Source: BOKV01 sp049289295
Lineage (GTDB): Bacteria; Pseudomonadota; Alphaproteobacteria; Rhizobiales; Rhizobiaceae
Assembly: GCA_049289295.1 (NCBI GenBank)
Contig: JBATLL010000070.1
Location: forward strand, 62,001 to 126,000
DNA length: 64,000 bases
Reading direction: 5' to 3'
In this document: piece by piece, positions 8,674-16,661 of the stretch
How the letters are laid out: the number at the start of each line of letters is the position of its first letter
Position numbering within the stretch: position 1 is the stretch's first letter
The notes under the pieces: generated by a model
Databases searched by the model: none
Told to the model about the DNA's origin: nothing
What the model saw: only the letters and a program-made list of their open reading frames with translations
Program-made: the position numbers and the translations under genes

Positions 8674-9633
8674 TCAGCGCCGCTTCATGCCACCCAGATA
8701 TTCATCGAAGATGGATTCCACGTTGCGCTGATAGTCTTTCTGCACTTTTCTGCCGGTCTCGAACATGTCGCCGAATATGTCGCCAGGATTGCGCCTGGGT
8801 TCCGCATCCCGCTCCGGTTCGTCATGTTGCTCGCGTTGCGGCTCGCTCCTGCCGGCTTTCTGGCCGCCACGCATCATCTGGTCAAAAATGTCCCCGAGCG
8901 GATTATCGGCCTGACGCCCGCTGCCCTGCGGACTTTGGCGTGTCTGGCCACCCATCATTTCTTCGAGAATGCGGCCCCACGGGTTTCCGCCGCCAGAAGG
9001 TGCTTCCTGGCGAGGGGATCGCGTCTGTCCGGTTCCAGGTGAGCCGCCGCCAAGCATTTCTTCCAGTATCTTGCCCCATGGATTTGCCGCGCCGCCGGTA
9101 CCAGAACCGGTAGGCTGGCTCCTCGATCCGCCCGCCATCTGTTCAAGGATGCGACCGAGAGGATTGTCGGCCCCGCTGCTTGCAGGCCCGCTGCGCTGCG
9201 TCGTGTTCCCGCCGCCCATCATCTGCTTGAACAGGCCGCCCAGAATGATCGGTGCCAGCGCTGGCAGAAGCGACTTGAGGATGGTCTGTGAAATGCCGGT
9301 CATTGCTGAAGCTTGCGCTGCAACAGCCCTGCTCACATCCTTCGAGCCGAAAAGGTGGCCGAGAATGGCGTTGCCGTCAGCCATTCCGGAACCTGAAAAG
9401 GCATTGCCGGGATCATCGAAATAGGCGGCATGTTTTCCGCTCGACAGCGCGGCCATCATCTTCAGAAACCCCGCCGGGTCTGCCGTGTTGCGCTTGAAGG
9501 CCTGCGAGAACGCAGGCATCAGCGCCTCGACCGCGTTCTGCGCCTGATCCTGGGGCAGGGAATATTGACGCGCAAGCTGCGCCAGGATGTTGCCCTGACC
9601 ACCCTGCATGAACATGTCCATCAGATTTTGCAT
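8674..9633 (-). CDS. DUF937 protein with five repeated NPxGxIxxxM motifs
   Basis: A 319-residue protein of unknown function. Residues 1-140 look like the DUF937 (YidB-like) helical domain: ILGHLFGSKDVSRAVA followed by ILKSLLPALAPIILGGL. From residue 141 on it is Gly/Ser/Pro/Gln-rich and disordered-looking, interrupted by a regularly spaced short motif starting at residues 157, 184, 217, 244 and 282: NPLGRILEQM, NPWGKILEEM, NPWGRILEEM, NPLGDIFDQM, NPGDIFGDMF. The ATG has AGAGG upstream. A perfect CtrA-type box lies 45 bases upstream of the start and is shared with the divergent PilZ-like gene. No function is assigned. Confidence 0.8.
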   Translation of the reverse strand: MQNLMDMFMQGGQGNILAQLARQYSLPQDQAQNAVEALMPAFSQAFKRNTADPAGFLKMMAALSSGKHAAYFDDPGNAFSGSGMADGNAILGHLFGSKDVSRAVAAQASAMTGISQTILKSLLPALAPIILGGLFKQMMGGGNTTQRSGPASSGADNPLGRILEQMAGGSRSQPTGSGTGGAANPWGKILEEMLGGGSPGTGQTRSPRQEAPSGGGNPWGRILEEMMGGQTRQSPQGSGRQADNPLGDIFDQMMRGGQKAGRSEPQREQHDEPERDAEPRRNPGDIFGDMFETGRKVQKDYQRNVESIFDEYLGGMKRR

Positions 9634-9677
9634 TTCCGACCTCTTTTACTCGAATGGCTTCAGGCAATCGCACCTGA

Positions 9678-9696
9678 TTAAGTCGGAATTAACCAT
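9678..9696. promoter_or_regulatory. CtrA-type box TTAA-N7-TTAACCAT
   Basis: TTAAGTCGGAATTAACCAT matches the alphaproteobacterial CtrA consensus, including the extended right half TTAACCAT. It is the only such site in this 111-base divergent intergenic region. It lies 45 bases from the DUF937 start (9633, minus) and about 49 bases before the PilZ-like start (9745, plus). CtrA is the cell-cycle response regulator of Caulobacter and rhizobia. Binding here is inferred from the motif alone. Confidence 0.6.
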
Positions 9697-9744
9697 GGTG
9701 CATCTAGCTTCGGATCGCTAGGAAAAATTGGCTGGGACCAGACA

Positions 9745-10125
9745 TTGGAAATCTTGACAGAAGATTGCAGGGAATTTGGGACGCTGCCTGCCGTGAGCGT
9801 TACCACACTTGGCTCGAAAGCATCGGCAGCTCCAGGAGAAGGTATTGTACAACGCCCGACGAACCGCAGGGCGAGCCAGAAGCTTGGATATTTGCAGGCC
9901 AATGGGCAGACGATTGCTGTCCCCTGCATGGTGCATGAGCTTGCACCTGGGCAAGCAAGGCTCAACTTCGGCGGCTGGATGGGTGTTCCTGAAAGCTTCT
10001 CGCTTTTCGTGGAACCGGACGGCGTCAGGCTCGAATGCCAGGTCCAGTCCCGAAAAGGCTCCAGCGTCACTGTGCTGGTGAAGGGCGAAAGATCTGAACG
10101 CCGCCCGCGCAATGCGGTCGGCTGA
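9745..10125 (+). CDS. PilZ-like protein with degenerate c-di-GMP motif
   Basis: A 126-residue protein whose residues about 38-115 have the length and strand pattern of a PilZ domain (NRRASQKLGYLQ ... VPCMVHELAPGQARLNF). The usual RxxxR and (D/N)xSxxG signatures are altered (RASQK and ELAPGQ), so c-di-GMP binding is doubtful. The start is uncertain: TTG at 9745, TTG at 9754 or GTG at 9793 are all possible and none has a strong ribosome-binding site. A CtrA box lies upstream, and a gene with an intact PilZ motif follows 131 bases later on the same strand. This is a real but weakly assigned gene. Confidence 0.6.
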   Translation: MEILTEDCREFGTLPAVSVTTLGSKASAAPGEGIVQRPTNRRASQKLGYLQANGQTIAVPCMVHELAPGQARLNFGGWMGVPESFSLFVEPDGVRLECQVQSRKGSSVTVLVKGERSERRPRNAVG

Positions 10126-10256
10126 GATCGCTCCATCCCGGACTTTTATCCGCACTTCAGCTTGACGTCGATGATTCAATCAACGTTAAACTTTACAGCC
10201 TACAAGTTGCTATTGGGGGCTGCTCGGAACGTCAAAAAGAATTCCGGCTGGGTGGA

Positions 10257-10709
10257 ATGACGACTGAAAATGAAAGCAATGAGCATCGCGTGGCATTTCG
10301 GCAAAGAGTGCTGAAAACCGCCATTGCTGCTTTCAATGAACAGTTCTCTGCCATCCCATGTGTTGTTCGCAATGTTTCCGAGACTGGCGCGAAACTTGAG
10401 TTCGAAGACCCGAGCATTGTGCCGCGCGAGTTCATCCTTCACATGGAACTGGACGGGTACAAGGTAAAGTGCGAGCGGGTCTGGCTGAGCGCCAAACTTT
10501 GCGGCGTCCGCTTCATTGGTGAAAAGCTGCCCACCCGCGTCCATCGCTCGCAGATGGTCAAGCCCTCCGAGGAAGCGCTGAGTGAACGCATGATGCGCGA
10601 TATCGAGATGCGCAATCGTCTGGCCGCAGCACAGAGCGACGAACCGTCCATCCTGAGAGCCAACCGCCCGAGCGGACCGTCCAAACCAACTTTCGGACGC
10701 CGCCAGTAG
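10257..10709 (+). CDS. PilZ domain protein
   Basis: A 150-residue protein with a canonical single PilZ domain in residues 10-100: RVAFR gives the RxxxR motif and NVSETG the (D/N)xSxxG motif, the two parts that grip cyclic di-GMP. The C-terminal 45 residues are charged and Pro/Ser-rich with no recognisable domain. It is thus a probable c-di-GMP effector without an attached output domain, of the kind that acts through protein partners (motility, polysaccharide or pili). Its stop lies 8 bases from the convergent gshA stop. Confidence 0.8.
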   Translation: MTTENESNEHRVAFRQRVLKTAIAAFNEQFSAIPCVVRNVSETGAKLEFEDPSIVPREFILHMELDGYKVKCERVWLSAKLCGVRFIGEKLPTRVHRSQMVKPSEEALSERMMRDIEMRNRLAAAQSDEPSILRANRPSGPSKPTFGRRQ

Positions 10710-10717
10710 CTTTTATG

Positions 10718-12091
10718 TCAGTAGCGGTACTCGTCGAAAAGCCGTTTCACGTCTCCCTGCCACGGACCTTCAAAGCGGCGAAGCATACGCTCGGCGGGCG
10801 TGAGGCCGGTCGCAACCGTTTCCTCCAGTGGCGCCAGAAACAGCCGCTCGTCATTTCCCGTATCATTGAGGCGATTGCGCTCGTGAAGACCCATTGCAGA
10901 TATGGCAATGGCCTCTTTCGCGAAGTCGAGCAGCTTGCGGCCGCCAATTTCCGCTTCCAGCCCCTTTGCGGGAACCTCTGCCCGCATTGAAGCGACCATT
11001 TCCGCGGTCCAGTTTGCGGTCAGCTGTTCTGCTGCTGCAAGCGAGGCTTCGCTGTAGAGAAGGCCGACCCAGAAGGCAGGCAGCGCGCAGATGTCGCGCC
11101 ACGGGCCGCCATCAGCGCCGCGCATTTCCAGATACCGCTTCAGCCGCACATCAGGGAACAGCGTTGTCAGGTGGTTGTTCCAGTCACCCACATTAGGCAT
11201 TCCGTCCGGCACGCTGTCCTTGAGCGCACCGTTCATGAACTGGCGGAACGTGACATGGGTACAGTCGTGGTACTTGCCTTCCCGAATGACGAAATACATC
11301 GGCAGGTCCAGCGCCCATTCCGCATAGCGCTCGAAGCTGAAAGAAGCTTCCAGCATGAATGGATGAAATCCCGCGCGCTGGTTGTCCGTGTCGAGCCAGA
11401 TTTGGCTGCGCCACGACAACAGGCCGTTCGGCTTGCCTTCGCTGAAGGGTGATCGGGCAAACAGTGCCGACGCCATTGGCTGCAGTTTCAGACCGACCTG
11501 CAGTTTGCGCCGCATGTCAGCCTCGCTTGCGAAGTCCAGATTAACCTGGATGGTTGCAGTGCGGTACATCATGTCCAGCCCGCGCGAACCGACCTTCGGC
11601 ATGTATCGCGACATGATGGCGTAACGGCTTTTCGGCATCCTCGGTGTTTCTTCCAGCGTCCACAGCGGACTTCCGCCGACACCGAGGAAGGAAATGCCAA
11701 GCGGCTCGGCAACCGATTTCACCGTTGCCAGATGGTGGTTCGATTCCCGGCATGTGTCGTGAATTGCCTCAAGGGGAGCGCCCGAAAGTTCGAACTGACC
11801 GCCCGGTTCGAGCGAAATCGCACCTTTTCCGCCTGAATCGACAAGTCCGATAATGCGACCCTCATCCGTGATGGGTTCCCAGCCAAGGGCGTTCTGCATG
11901 CCTTCAAGCAGCGCACGAATGCCGTCCGGACCTTCATAGGGGATCGGCGAATAGTCTTGCGTGCGGTAACCGAATTTCTCGTGCTCCGTTCCGATCCGCC
12001 AGCTTTCCTTCGGCTTGCAGCCTGCTACCATCCACTCAACGAGTTGGTTCCTGTTTTCGATTGGCGTGAGATCTGTTGTGTCACGGGCCAT
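10718..12091 (-). CDS. gshA: glutamate-cysteine ligase (plant/alphaproteobacterial type)
   Basis: A 457-residue enzyme joining glutamate and cysteine to gamma-glutamylcysteine, the first step of glutathione synthesis. The N-terminal WRIGTEHEKFGY motif, the central GGKGAISLEPGGQFELSG (ATP/Glu site) and MPKSRYAIMSRYMP assign it to the GCS2/plant-like class found in Rhizobiales and plants, not the E. coli class. The ATG at 12091 (MARDTTDLTPI) is preferred over the upstream in-frame start at 12148 because AGGA lies 10 bases before it and the homologous N-terminus begins there. It is followed on the same strand side by rsmE upstream, a common pairing in Rhizobiales. Confidence 0.95.
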   Translation of the reverse strand: MARDTTDLTPIENRNQLVEWMVAGCKPKESWRIGTEHEKFGYRTQDYSPIPYEGPDGIRALLEGMQNALGWEPITDEGRIIGLVDSGGKGAISLEPGGQFELSGAPLEAIHDTCRESNHHLATVKSVAEPLGISFLGVGGSPLWTLEETPRMPKSRYAIMSRYMPKVGSRGLDMMYRTATIQVNLDFASEADMRRKLQVGLKLQPMASALFARSPFSEGKPNGLLSWRSQIWLDTDNQRAGFHPFMLEASFSFERYAEWALDLPMYFVIREGKYHDCTHVTFRQFMNGALKDSVPDGMPNVGDWNNHLTTLFPDVRLKRYLEMRGADGGPWRDICALPAFWVGLLYSEASLAAAEQLTANWTAEMVASMRAEVPAKGLEAEIGGRKLLDFAKEAIAISAMGLHERNRLNDTGNDERLFLAPLEETVATGLTPAERMLRRFEGPWQGDVKRLFDEYRY

Positions 12092-12285
12092 GGCGGTCCT
12101 GTTCCTGTTTGACCGTCGCATCGCGCAATCGCCTGTTCGGCACCGCAATCAACGGCTTTCAACTGTTTCGGGAAAGGGTCTCGACCGTTTGCACCCGCAG
12201 GCGAGACAGATAGGTTCGATGTCCAAATGTGGCAAGCACTTCTTTGCCGCATCATGGCCTTGTGAACGCCGACAGGTTCGCGCCT

Positions 12286-13029
12286 TCAGCGCGGCCAGTC
12301 GCCAACAATGGCCTGAACAAGTGCCAGCGCTGCCACTGCCGCTGTGTCTGCCCTCAATATTCGCGGACCGAGCGGAATGACGGTGACGAAATCAAGCGAG
12401 CGCAGTAATTCGCGCTCCTGGATCGAAAATCCGCCTTCGGGGCCGATCAGCACACTCACTGGCTGACCCTCGAGCGGTTTCAGGATTTCGATCGCGTTTG
12501 CGTCCTTTGCAGCTTCGTCGCAATAGATCAGGTGGCGGCCAGACTCCCAGTCCCGCAGGATTTTTTCCAGCCGCTGCGGTTCACCGATTTCCGGCAGGTT
12601 GAGGATACCGCACTGTTCGGCTGCCTCGCGGGCATTGGCAGCCATGCGCTCCACATTCACGCGGTTTACCTGGGTATGCTGCGTGAACACCGGCTGCAGG
12701 CGGCTGGCACCCATCTCCACGGCCTTTTGCACCATATAGTCCTGCCGCGCATGCTTCAGTGGGGCAAACAGGTAATGCAAGGTTCCCGCAGGATATTGCG
12801 CGCGGGTCCTCTCGGTAGCAATGAGACTGGCTGTCTTCTTGCCGGAAACTTCCAGGCGGCAGAGCCATTCGCCGTCCTTTCCATTGAAAGCGAGCACCCT
12901 GGCCCCGTCTTTCAGGCGAAGCACGTTCAACAGATAATTGGACTGCGTACGGTCCAGTTCCACGCGCGAACCATCGCGCAGGGAATTGTCGACCAGCAGG
13001 CGCTGGGTGGTGAAATCATATCGCTCCAT
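12286..13029 (-). CDS. rsmE: 16S rRNA m3U1498 methyltransferase
   Basis: A 247-residue SPOUT-class methyltransferase acting on U1498 of 16S rRNA. The N-terminal PUA-like part ends near residue 70. The C-terminal trefoil-knot domain carries the two family signatures, VLIGPEGGFSIQE (about 193-205) and PLGPRILRADTAAV (about 217-230), which form the SAM pocket. The frame is open to 13128, but the ATG at 13029 (MERYDFTTQRL) matches the usual start. It lies 194 bases upstream of gshA on the same strand. Confidence 0.95.
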   Translation of the reverse strand: MERYDFTTQRLLVDNSLRDGSRVELDRTQSNYLLNVLRLKDGARVLAFNGKDGEWLCRLEVSGKKTASLIATERTRAQYPAGTLHYLFAPLKHARQDYMVQKAVEMGASRLQPVFTQHTQVNRVNVERMAANAREAAEQCGILNLPEIGEPQRLEKILRDWESGRHLIYCDEAAKDANAIEILKPLEGQPVSVLIGPEGGFSIQERELLRSLDFVTVIPLGPRILRADTAAVAALALVQAIVGDWPR

Positions 13030-13097
13030 CAAGGATCGATAACCGTGCCCTTGTCGCCGATCAAGCAATTGCTTTGATGGCGTGGTTGAGGCCCTGG

Positions 13098-13769
13098 CTA
13101 TTGCGCAATGATGGCGGCAGGATGCCAAGCAGGGCTGTACCCTGCCCGCAGCGCCTTGAGAGTGGATGGCGGCGTGACGATGCTTGCGGCAAACCCTGAG
13201 AAAGACTTTGCCAGGCGATGGCGAAGCAGCGCGAGCGGTTCTGGCTGTCCATACCCACCAAAGGACCAGGGCAGGGCATGCCCTCCGCGAATGGCGTGAA
13301 ACTGGTTGTCAATTTCAACGACCGTGCCGTCTGGCAGCGTCTCGATTGGTTCAGTTCCGGTATTGCCCGGCTTGTCGCGCGCCGAGAGTTGGCGCTCGCC
13401 ATGCAGGATTTGATCGCATTGCGGAGCACTTGCCACGCCCATTGCCGAAACGAATGACTGCGCCGCCTCGCGCCGGCACAGGAAGCATGGGCGATGCCCG
13501 GCAGCCAGCGCAGTGACCTCATCCATGAAGAAAAGTTCGCTCCAGCCGACAGACCGCCCTTGCCTGGTATTGGCGTTCAGACCCCAGACATCGCGTCTTG
13601 TATCCCGGTAGTCGAGCGCACAGCATATCCAGGCTTTCGTCGTCCAGCGCCTGCCCTTGAGCGTCCGGGTGACGGGATCATGCAATATGCCCCGATTGCC
13701 CGTGAACATGCCACGTTCACCAACCGCGTGCAGCGACCCGTCGGGTGCCACGCGGTTCTGCAAGGTCAC
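13098..13769 (-). CDS. uncharacterised conserved-looking protein, last gene of the lut operon
   Basis: A 223-residue soluble protein that I cannot assign to a characterised family. The GTG at 13769 is chosen as start because it overlaps the lutC stop (GTGA), the same coupling seen through the whole operon. Conserved-looking features are MFTGNRGILHD, RWTTKAWICCALD, ELFFMDEVTALAAGHRPC and CFLCRREAAQSF. One adjacent Cys pair and one CxxC preceded by a His suggest a metal or cluster site, though no fold is obvious. I believe similar unnamed proteins exist in other rhizobia, from memory only. Its co-translation with the iron-sulphur LutABC proteins suggests a role in assembly or activity of that enzyme; this is inference. 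Confidence 0.75.
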   Translation of the reverse strand: MTLQNRVAPDGSLHAVGERGMFTGNRGILHDPVTRTLKGRRWTTKAWICCALDYRDTRRDVWGLNANTRQGRSVGWSELFFMDEVTALAAGHRPCFLCRREAAQSFVSAMGVASAPQCDQILHGERQLSARDKPGNTGTEPIETLPDGTVVEIDNQFHAIRGGHALPWSFGGYGQPEPLALLRHRLAKSFSGFAASIVTPPSTLKALRAGYSPAWHPAAIIAQ

Positions 13770-14449
13770 AGGCCACTGTCCTTGAGAATGATGATGTGAA
13801 GACGAACCGGCCCATGGGCACCCAGGATCAGGGTTTGCTCTATGTCGGCAGAGCGCGACGGACCCGTGATCATGTTGATGGTCCTGGGCATCCTGCCTGC
13901 GCCATACTTGCGACGGATCTTCGTCCACAGCGGTTCGTGATTTGCCTCTATGTCAGCGGCATTCAACACGACGATATGGTTTTCGGGCAGGAAATTGATC
14001 GAGGTCGGGTTGTCTGGCCCGGAAGCCAGGAGCAGCGTGCCTGTTTCGGCAATCCCGCCCAGCGCGTGACTGAGCCCGACCAGATCATTGCCGTCCGAAG
14101 GTCCATGGAGGATTTCCGGCCCATTGCGCCGCTTCCAGTCGATCTTGTGAAGGCGGGCGTCCTTGCCCATGCGCAGGGCTTGCGGAAGGTTGTGATCGCG
14201 CAGCCATTTCAGTATGGCCGCGCCAGCCTGTCGCGAAGTGATGACGTCGACGCTCGCCGATGCTGCCTCTGCCTTCGAGCGAAACATGGCAACGGGATCA
14301 TCAATCGGCAGGGCGGGTAAAATCCCCCTTGGATGGGCTTTGAGGCGGGCATTGACCTGAACCTCGCGAAGGTCCGGCCCGTTCGCCGGGACCGTGTTTG
14401 CCCGAATCCGCGCCAGGATGGCAGACCGGGCGTCTGGTTGGCCCGTCAT
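13766..14449 (-). CDS. lutC: lactate utilisation protein LutC (LUD domain)
   Basis: A 227-residue LUD-domain (DUF162) protein, the third subunit of the LutABC lactate-oxidising iron-sulphur complex (YkgEFG in E. coli). Family features are GIAETGTLLLASGPDNP and the hydrophobic end region INFLPENHIVVL. The ATG at 14449 has a strong GGGAGG 6 bases upstream and overlaps the lutB stop (ATGA); its own stop overlaps the GTG of the next gene. Order and coupling are gntR-lutA-lutB-lutC-unknown. Confidence 0.92.
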   Translation of the reverse strand: MTGQPDARSAILARIRANTVPANGPDLREVQVNARLKAHPRGILPALPIDDPVAMFRSKAEAASASVDVITSRQAGAAILKWLRDHNLPQALRMGKDARLHKIDWKRRNGPEILHGPSDGNDLVGLSHALGGIAETGTLLLASGPDNPTSINFLPENHIVVLNAADIEANHEPLWTKIRRKYGAGRMPRTINMITGPSRSADIEQTLILGAHGPVRLHIIILKDSGL

Positions 14450-15870
14450 TGCTTGCCTCCCATCTTCTTCCATTGATCGATGAAGGTTTGTCCCCTGGGC
14501 GCGGGAAGATCGCGATGTGCGGTCCAGCCTGATGCCATGGGCAGCCGTGAAAGCCTGCCTTTGCCAAGCGAGGCCATGCGCAGAAAGAGCGAGGCGCTGC
14601 GCGCGACAAGGCGATAGGCCCAAGGCCTGCGAGCCGCCCAGGCCCAGGCACTCAGTCCACTGCGTTGAAGGCGCGGCGTGAGGTGGCGTTCGAATTCACG
14701 CTCCCGCCAGTGCCGCATCATGCGCGGCAGGGGAATGTGCATCGGGCAAACCGATTCGCAACGACCGCAGAATGTGGACGCGTTGGGCAGATGTCCGGCC
14801 TTGTCAATGCCGATCAATGTGGGCGTCAGCACTGCCCCCATGGGCCCTGGATAAACCCAGCCATAGGCATGGCCGCCGACCGATTGATAGACCGGACAAT
14901 GATTCATGCAGGCACCGCAACGTATGCAGCGCAGCATGTCCTGGAATTCCGTCCCCAGCATGTTTGATCGGCCATTGTCGAGCAGGATCACGTGATACTG
15001 TTCCGGCCCGTCGGGATCATCCTTGCGTCTGGGTCCGGTGGACAGCGTCGTGTAGACACTCATTTCCTGCCCGGTTGCAGAACGCGCGAGTACTCGCAGG
15101 ATCTGGCTCATGTCATCGAGCGTCGGCACGATCTTCTCGATGGAGGCGATGACGATATGCACCCTTGGCAGGATCTGGGTCAGGTCACCATTGCCTTCGT
15201 TCGTAACGATCACGGAACTGCCGGTTTCCGCGACCAGGAAATTCGCGCCTGTCACGCCGACATCTGCGCGGAGAAACTTGTCGCGCAAGACACCTCGCGC
15301 TTCCGACAACAGGCTCTTTGGCTCCTCCAGCTCGCGTTCGGCAGGAAGGTGAGTGTGAACGCGGCGAAACTCGTCGCGCACCTGGTCCATGTTGACGTGA
15401 ACCGCCGGCGCGATGATGTGGCTTGGATGCTCGCCACGCAGCTGGATGATATATTCTCCCAGATCGGTCTCGACGGGTTCTATGCCGTTCTGTTCAAGGA
15501 ATTCGTTCAGTCCGATCTCCTCCGAGATCATCGACTTTCCCTTGGTGACCGTGCGGGCATTCGTCTTGCGGCAGATATCGAGGATCAGCCCACGCGCTTC
15601 AATGGCGTCGTTTGCCCAGTGTACCTGTCCGCCCTGGTCGACCACCCTGGATTCGAAGGCTTCGAGGTAATGATCGAGATTTTCAAGCACGTGGTTCTTG
15701 ATCGTGCGCGCATTGTCGCGCAGGGCCTCGAATTCCGGAAGTGCGGCGGCAGCTTTCGCGCGTTTCTCGATGAAATTCACCCGGACGTGGCGCATCGCCT
15801 TCTGCAACTGCTCGTCCTTGAGCGCATCTGTGACATTGTTCTTGAAATTCGGGGAGTTGATCGCGACCAT
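14446..15870 (-). CDS. lutB: lactate utilisation iron-sulphur protein LutB
   Basis: A 474-residue subunit combining an N-terminal LUD domain (about 60-300, with GVTGANFLVAETGSSV) and a ferredoxin-like domain binding two 4Fe-4S clusters: CIRCGACMNHCP near residue 307 and CGRCESVCP near residue 363. The C-terminal 80 residues are Arg-rich (LutB C-terminal domain). The ATG at 15870 is used because it overlaps the lutA stop by one base (TGATG) and starts the conserved region; in-frame sequence further upstream is antisense-like extension. Role: electron transfer during oxidation of lactate, or a related 2-hydroxy acid, to pyruvate. Confidence 0.94.
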   Translation of the reverse strand: MVAINSPNFKNNVTDALKDEQLQKAMRHVRVNFIEKRAKAAAALPEFEALRDNARTIKNHVLENLDHYLEAFESRVVDQGGQVHWANDAIEARGLILDICRKTNARTVTKGKSMISEEIGLNEFLEQNGIEPVETDLGEYIIQLRGEHPSHIIAPAVHVNMDQVRDEFRRVHTHLPAERELEEPKSLLSEARGVLRDKFLRADVGVTGANFLVAETGSSVIVTNEGNGDLTQILPRVHIVIASIEKIVPTLDDMSQILRVLARSATGQEMSVYTTLSTGPRRKDDPDGPEQYHVILLDNGRSNMLGTEFQDMLRCIRCGACMNHCPVYQSVGGHAYGWVYPGPMGAVLTPTLIGIDKAGHLPNASTFCGRCESVCPMHIPLPRMMRHWREREFERHLTPRLQRSGLSAWAWAARRPWAYRLVARSASLFLRMASLGKGRLSRLPMASGWTAHRDLPAPRGQTFIDQWKKMGGKQ

Positions 15871-16661
15871 CAGCCATTTTCTCCAATGGCAGGCTGGTCG
15901 GTCATGCCCGCAAGAACTTCTGCAACATGGCGGACCTGAATTGCGCTGCCCTGGCGCTTCAACTTGCCAGCCATGTTCATGAGGCATCCAAGATCGCCCG
16001 CCAGCAGCAGTTCGGGCTTGGTTGCTGACAGGTCCTGCGTCTTTTCAGTGACGATCTGGTTGGAAATCTCGGAATACTTGACCGCAAACGTCCCGCCAAA
16101 CCCGCAACAAACGTCCGGGCTCTTCATTTCCTTGAGCTTGAACCCCTTGATGGAGGCGAGCAGCTTTCTGGGCTGGTCGCGCACGCCCAATTCACGTAGC
16201 CCCGAACAGGAATCATGATAGGTCGCTTTCACCTTCATCCTGACTGGAACCGATTCAACGCCCCTGACATCGGTGAGGTAGCTGACAAGTTCGTGCACCC
16301 TGGCTGAAAACCGCGCTGCCCTTTCCTCCCAGGCCGGATCACCCTTGAAGAGAGACGGATAATGCTTGCGCAACATGCCGGCGCATGAACCCGATGGCGC
16401 TACCACATGATCGAATTTCTCGAAGGCGGCAATGACCTGCTCTGCAATCTCGCGCGTCGAAGCACGGTCGCCATTATTGTAGGCTGGCTGGCCACAGCAG
16501 GTCTGTGTCACCGGCACATGCACTTCGCAACCGGCATCCTCCAGGAGTTTGACGGCAGCAAAGGCAACGCTTGGCCTGAACAGATCTACGAGGCAGGTGA
16601 CAAAAAGCCCGACTTTGACCGGTGTTGCCGCATCGGCCTGTGAATGCGTCTTTTCATTCAT
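15870..16661 (-). CDS. lutA: lactate utilisation protein LutA (CCG-domain Fe-S oxidoreductase)
   Basis: A 263-residue protein with two cysteine-rich CCG modules: TCCGQPAYNNG near residue 54 and VCCGFGGTFAVKYSEIS near residue 185. CCG domains bind iron-sulphur clusters in heterodisulphide reductase-like and GlcF-like proteins. LutA forms a complex with LutB and LutC. The ATG overlaps the upstream GntR stop by 4 bases and the stop overlaps the lutB start by 1 base. The similarity to the C-terminal half of GlcF, encoded across the divergent promoter, is the family's known relation. Confidence 0.93.
   Translation of the reverse strand: MNEKTHSQADAATPVKVGLFVTCLVDLFRPSVAFAAVKLLEDAGCEVHVPVTQTCCGQPAYNNGDRASTREIAEQVIAAFEKFDHVVAPSGSCAGMLRKHYPSLFKGDPAWEERAARFSARVHELVSYLTDVRGVESVPVRMKVKATYHDSCSGLRELGVRDQPRKLLASIKGFKLKEMKSPDVCCGFGGTFAVKYSEISNQIVTEKTQDLSATKPELLLAGDLGCLMNMAGKLKRQGSAIQVRHVAEVLAGMTDQPAIGENG

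Noticed and set aside
10170..10200. Isolated TTAA near 10185 as a possible CtrA site before the second PilZ gene
   Set aside because: No second TTAA at 7 bases distance, so only a chance half-site.
14992..15939. 315-codon open frame on the plus strand opposite lutB
   Set aside because: It lies antisense to a clearly conserved iron-sulphur protein, has no recognisable motif, and is explained by the GC-rich codon pattern.
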